A stretch of 16,124 bases of DNA, taken from the NCBI GenBank assembly GCA_937890135.1, contig CALBYC010000046.1:1-16124 (forward strand), in the 5' to 3' direction. The notes beneath the pieces were generated by a model. It worked only from the letters and a program-made list of their open reading frames with translations, did no database searches and was not told the origin of the DNA. Positions 13,847 through 16,124 of this stretch are shown in pieces (the first letter of the stretch is position 1; every line of letters begins with the position of its first letter). The DNA is from an uncultured Parabacteroides sp. Its GTDB lineage: Bacteria; Bacteroidota; Bacteroidia; Bacteroidales; Tannerellaceae. A program made the position numbers and the translations under genes.

Positions 13847-14947
13847 ATGAAATGGGATAATCTTATTCATAAATTGCGTTTCTTGTCGCTGCCTATGTCA
13901 TGTTTATATGGGATGGGCGTGCGTTTTAGAAACAAATTTTTTGATGAGGGGATATTGAAAGGGGAATCTTTTGACATTCCGGTTATCTGTGTCGGAAACC
14001 TTGCAGTAGGAGGAACCGGAAAGACTCCGTTTATCGAGTATTTAATCCGTTTATTGAAAGACAAATACAGGGTAGCCGTGGTTAGCCGCGGCTACAAACG
14101 CCTCAGTAAAGGATTTGTTTTGGCCGGAAAGAACCATTCTTATATGGACATAGGGGATGAGCCTTTCCAGATAAAACATAAATTTCCAGAAGTGGCTGTC
14201 GCAGTCGATGCGAACCGTTGCGAAGCTATCCGCCAATTGATGCTGCTTCCTGATGAAAAACGTCCTGAAGTAATTTTGCTTGACGATGCGTTCCAGCATA
14301 GATATGTGAAACCGTCTTATTCACTGTTGTTGACGAACTATCATCGGATATACAGTCATGATTGCTTGATTCCCGCAGGACGTTTGCGTGAACCCCGAAG
14401 TAGTGCGCAGCGAGCCGACATGGTGGTTGTGACAAAAACGCCGTTGGCATTGAAACCGATAGATTACCGCATAGTGGAAGCCGACTTGCATTTGCGAGCG
14501 CATCAACCCCTTTTCTTCACTTCCATCGAATATGGGAAATTGCAGTCCGTTTTCCCCGACAAAGCCATCGCTTTGACTGAGAAAGTTCCATATACCATAC
14601 TCGCCGTTTCGGGGATTGCTTTCCCCGCCCCTTTTCAAGAAAAGTTGAGGGAAATGTCCAAAACAGTCCATGTTTTGGAGTTTCCCGACCATCATGATTT
14701 CACCGAGAGGGATTTATGCCATATAAGCAAAGAGTTCCAATCAATCCAAGCTAAAGATAAATTAATCGTCATGACGGAAAAAGATGCTGCCCGCTTGATG
14801 GCAAAACAAAACTTGAAAGAGGATATGATGCCTTATTGCTTTTACCTTCCCATTCAAATAGCATTCTTGCAAAAGAAACAGAGGGAGTTTGACAGGATTA
14901 TCTGTAAACACATTGACGATTTCCATCGTAATACAATTAACAAATAA
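13847..14947 (+). CDS. lpxK: Tetraacyldisaccharide 4'-kinase
   Basis: This 366-residue inner-membrane-associated kinase phosphorylates the 4' position of the lipid A disaccharide, making lipid IVA. The Walker A block VGNLAVGGTGKTP lies at residues 49-61 and the second family motif DDAFQHR at 146-152 (DDGFQHR in proteobacteria; Ala here). RGYKR follows the P-loop strand, as in other LpxK proteins. An N-terminal hydrophobic/amphipathic segment (about 10-28) can serve for membrane attachment. It lies 41 bp after the DJ-1 gene and 2 bp before thiL. I recall a purine nucleoside phosphorylase gene between lpxK and thiL in some Bacteroides; it is not here. Confidence 0.96.
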   Translation: MKWDNLIHKLRFLSLPMSCLYGMGVRFRNKFFDEGILKGESFDIPVICVGNLAVGGTGKTPFIEYLIRLLKDKYRVAVVSRGYKRLSKGFVLAGKNHSYMDIGDEPFQIKHKFPEVAVAVDANRCEAIRQLMLLPDEKRPEVILLDDAFQHRYVKPSYSLLLTNYHRIYSHDCLIPAGRLREPRSSAQRADMVVVTKTPLALKPIDYRIVEADLHLRAHQPLFFTSIEYGKLQSVFPDKAIALTEKVPYTILAVSGIAFPAPFQEKLREMSKTVHVLEFPDHHDFTERDLCHISKEFQSIQAKDKLIVMTEKDAARLMAKQNLKEDMMPYCFYLPIQIAFLQKKQREFDRIICKHIDDFHRNTINK

Positions 14948-14949
14948 AT

Positions 14950-15978
14950 ATGACTACAAGAACAGAGATATCGAAGTTGGGCGAGTTCGGCCTTATCGAG
15001 CACCTCACACAAAATATGCCACTAAAGAATCCCCAAACATTGAAAGGTGTCGGCGATGATGCGGCTGTACTGGATTATAAGGATAAACAAGTATTGGTGA
15101 CGACCGACCTTTTGTTGGAAGGCGTGCATTTCGACTTGACTTACGTTCCGCTTAAGCATTTAGGTTACAAATCCGCTGTCGTTAATTTCTCCGACATCTA
15201 TGCCATGAATGGGCAACCGAAACAGATTACGGTATCGATAGGCCTTTCCAAACGTTTTTCGGTAGAAGATATGGACGAGTTGTATAGTGGCATTCGCTTG
15301 GCATGCGATGTGTATGGCGTGGACTTGGTGGGTGGAGACACTTCCGCTTCAATGACAGGATTGACTATCAGCATTACTTGCATAGGCGAGGGCGAAAAAG
15401 GGAAGGTGGTTTACCGTAGCGGAGCGAAAGAGACCGATTTGGTATGTGTGTCTGGCGACCTGGGAGCCGCATACATGGGACTGCAATTGTTGGAACGAGA
15501 AAAGAATGTATTTAATGGTGAAAAAGATTTCACTCCGGATTTTTCGGGAAAAGAATATCTTCTGGAAAGGCAGTTGAAGCCGGAAGCTCGCAAAGATATC
15601 ATCGCTTCCCTTGCCGAAGCGGGCATTTTGCCGACAGCCATGATGGATGTGTCTGATGGATTGTCTTCTGAATTGTTGCACATCGCTAAGGACAGCCATG
15701 TCGGTTGCCGTATCTATGAAGAGCGAATCCCGATTGATTACCAGACAGCTGTCATGGCGGAACAATTCAATATGAATTTGGTCACTGCCGCTTTGAACGG
15801 AGGTGAGGATTATGAATTACTGTTTACGGTCGCTTTGGCGGATTATGACAAGGCTGCTGAATTAAAGGGAGTCAAGATAATAGGGCATATTACAAAACCG
15901 GAGTTGGGGAATTATTTGGTGGGGAGAGATGGAGGCGAGGTAGAACTGAAAGCCCAGGGCTGGAACTCTCTTTCGTAA
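14950..15978 (+). CDS. thiL: Thiamine-monophosphate kinase
   Basis: This 342-residue cytosolic enzyme phosphorylates thiamine monophosphate to the active cofactor thiamine diphosphate. It belongs to the PurM/AIRS-like ATP-binding superfamily. Motifs in order are GVGDDAAV (33-40), TTDLLLEGVHF (51-61), LVGGDTSAS (126-134), MDVSDGLSSEL (222-232) and GGEDYELLF (284-292). The acidic magnesium-binding residues are present and the length is normal. The ATG is only 2 bp past the lpxK stop, so it is co-transcribed and probably translationally linked. No thiamine riboswitch is visible. Confidence 0.96.
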   Translation: MTTRTEISKLGEFGLIEHLTQNMPLKNPQTLKGVGDDAAVLDYKDKQVLVTTDLLLEGVHFDLTYVPLKHLGYKSAVVNFSDIYAMNGQPKQITVSIGLSKRFSVEDMDELYSGIRLACDVYGVDLVGGDTSASMTGLTISITCIGEGEKGKVVYRSGAKETDLVCVSGDLGAAYMGLQLLEREKNVFNGEKDFTPDFSGKEYLLERQLKPEARKDIIASLAEAGILPTAMMDVSDGLSSELLHIAKDSHVGCRIYEERIPIDYQTAVMAEQFNMNLVTAALNGGEDYELLFTVALADYDKAAELKGVKIIGHITKPELGNYLVGRDGGEVELKAQGWNSLS

Positions 15979-16003
15979 AGACAAGTATGTCTTCACCCTT
16001 TTT
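15978..16003 (+). terminator. Possible weak terminator after thiL
   Basis: AAGACA (15978-15983) pairs with TGTCTT (15988-15993) around a 4-nt loop, followed by CACCC and a TTTTT run at 15999-16003. The stem is short and AT-rich, and the T-run starts 5 bases after it, so this is weak. Confidence 0.25.
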
Positions 16004-16039
16004 AATTCACCATACCCGATGGCAGGATGAATTTGATTC

Positions 16040-16124
16040 ATGCATTATGCTTTGGAGATTGACGAGTTATCGGAGATATTAAGGGCGTGGAGTGAAAAGG
16101 AGGATGCGGAATACAGGGACAGAT
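16040..16124 (+). CDS. Possible start of an unidentified gene (partial)
   Basis: An open frame begins at ATG 16040, just after an in-frame TGA at 16034, and runs off the right edge (28 full codons). The residues are charged and helical in character (MHYALEIDELSEILRAWSEK, then ending EYRDR). No family is recognisable. The start overlaps a short inverted repeat (ATGAAT-TTG-ATTCAT, 16027-16041). It could be spurious. Confidence 0.25.
   Translation, partial: MHYALEIDELSEILRAWSEKEDAEYRDR

Noticed and set aside
15988..16083. 31-codon open frame starting at ATG 15988
   Set aside because: It is short, starts within a hairpin and has no recognisable features.

Overview
The window looks like chromosomal core DNA from a member of the Bacteroidales (phylum Bacteroidota), probably from the Porphyromonadaceae/Tannerellaceae side; the genus cannot be fixed from the sequence alone. 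The evidence is a PorQ-like type IX secretion protein directly upstream of cmk and ispH, TAnnTTTG-type -7 promoter boxes with weak Shine-Dalgarno sequences, Bacteroidota-type variants of GlnRS, PdxJ, IspH and LpxK, and the pdxJ-exbB-exbD-tonB gene order.

Layout. (1) 1-2828, plus strand: the 3' end of a probable short-chain dehydrogenase, then porQ-cmk-ispH. (2) 2829-3062: a spacer with three tandem 22-bp repeat units and the glnS promoter. (3) glnS (3063-4802), closed by a hairpin terminator. (4) 4871-8669: a tight plus-strand run of a DUF368/PopT-type polyprenyl-phosphate transporter, an M24 metallopeptidase and an exported alkaline phosphatase, closed by a strong 13-bp-stem terminator. (5) 8823-10381, minus strand: a CBS-ACT-like protein translationally coupled to NAD kinase (nadK). 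(6) 10382-10467: a divergent promoter region built on an inverted repeat. (7) 10468-15978: a seven-gene plus-strand run, pdxJ, exbB, exbD, a TonB/TolA-like energy transducer, a DJ-1/PfpI protein, lpxK and thiL. (8) 15979-16124: a short tail with perhaps the start of another gene.

Most genes are housekeeping: nucleotide (cmk), isoprenoid (ispH), tRNA charging (glnS), NADP (nadK), cofactor (pdxJ, thiL) and envelope functions (porQ, DUF368, exbBD/tonB, lpxK). Isoprenoid synthesis, polyprenyl-phosphate recycling, lipid A synthesis and proton-motive-force transduction to the outer membrane all concern the envelope.

I found no phage, transposase, CRISPR array, tRNA or rRNA. The most unusual non-coding signal is a pair of three-unit, 22-bp-period repeat arrays about 5.9 kb apart. 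In both, one variable base changes in the same order (G, T, A), and the second array supplies the last codons and stop of nadK. It looks like a small dispersed intergenic element. I see no convincing new multi-gene system beyond this.
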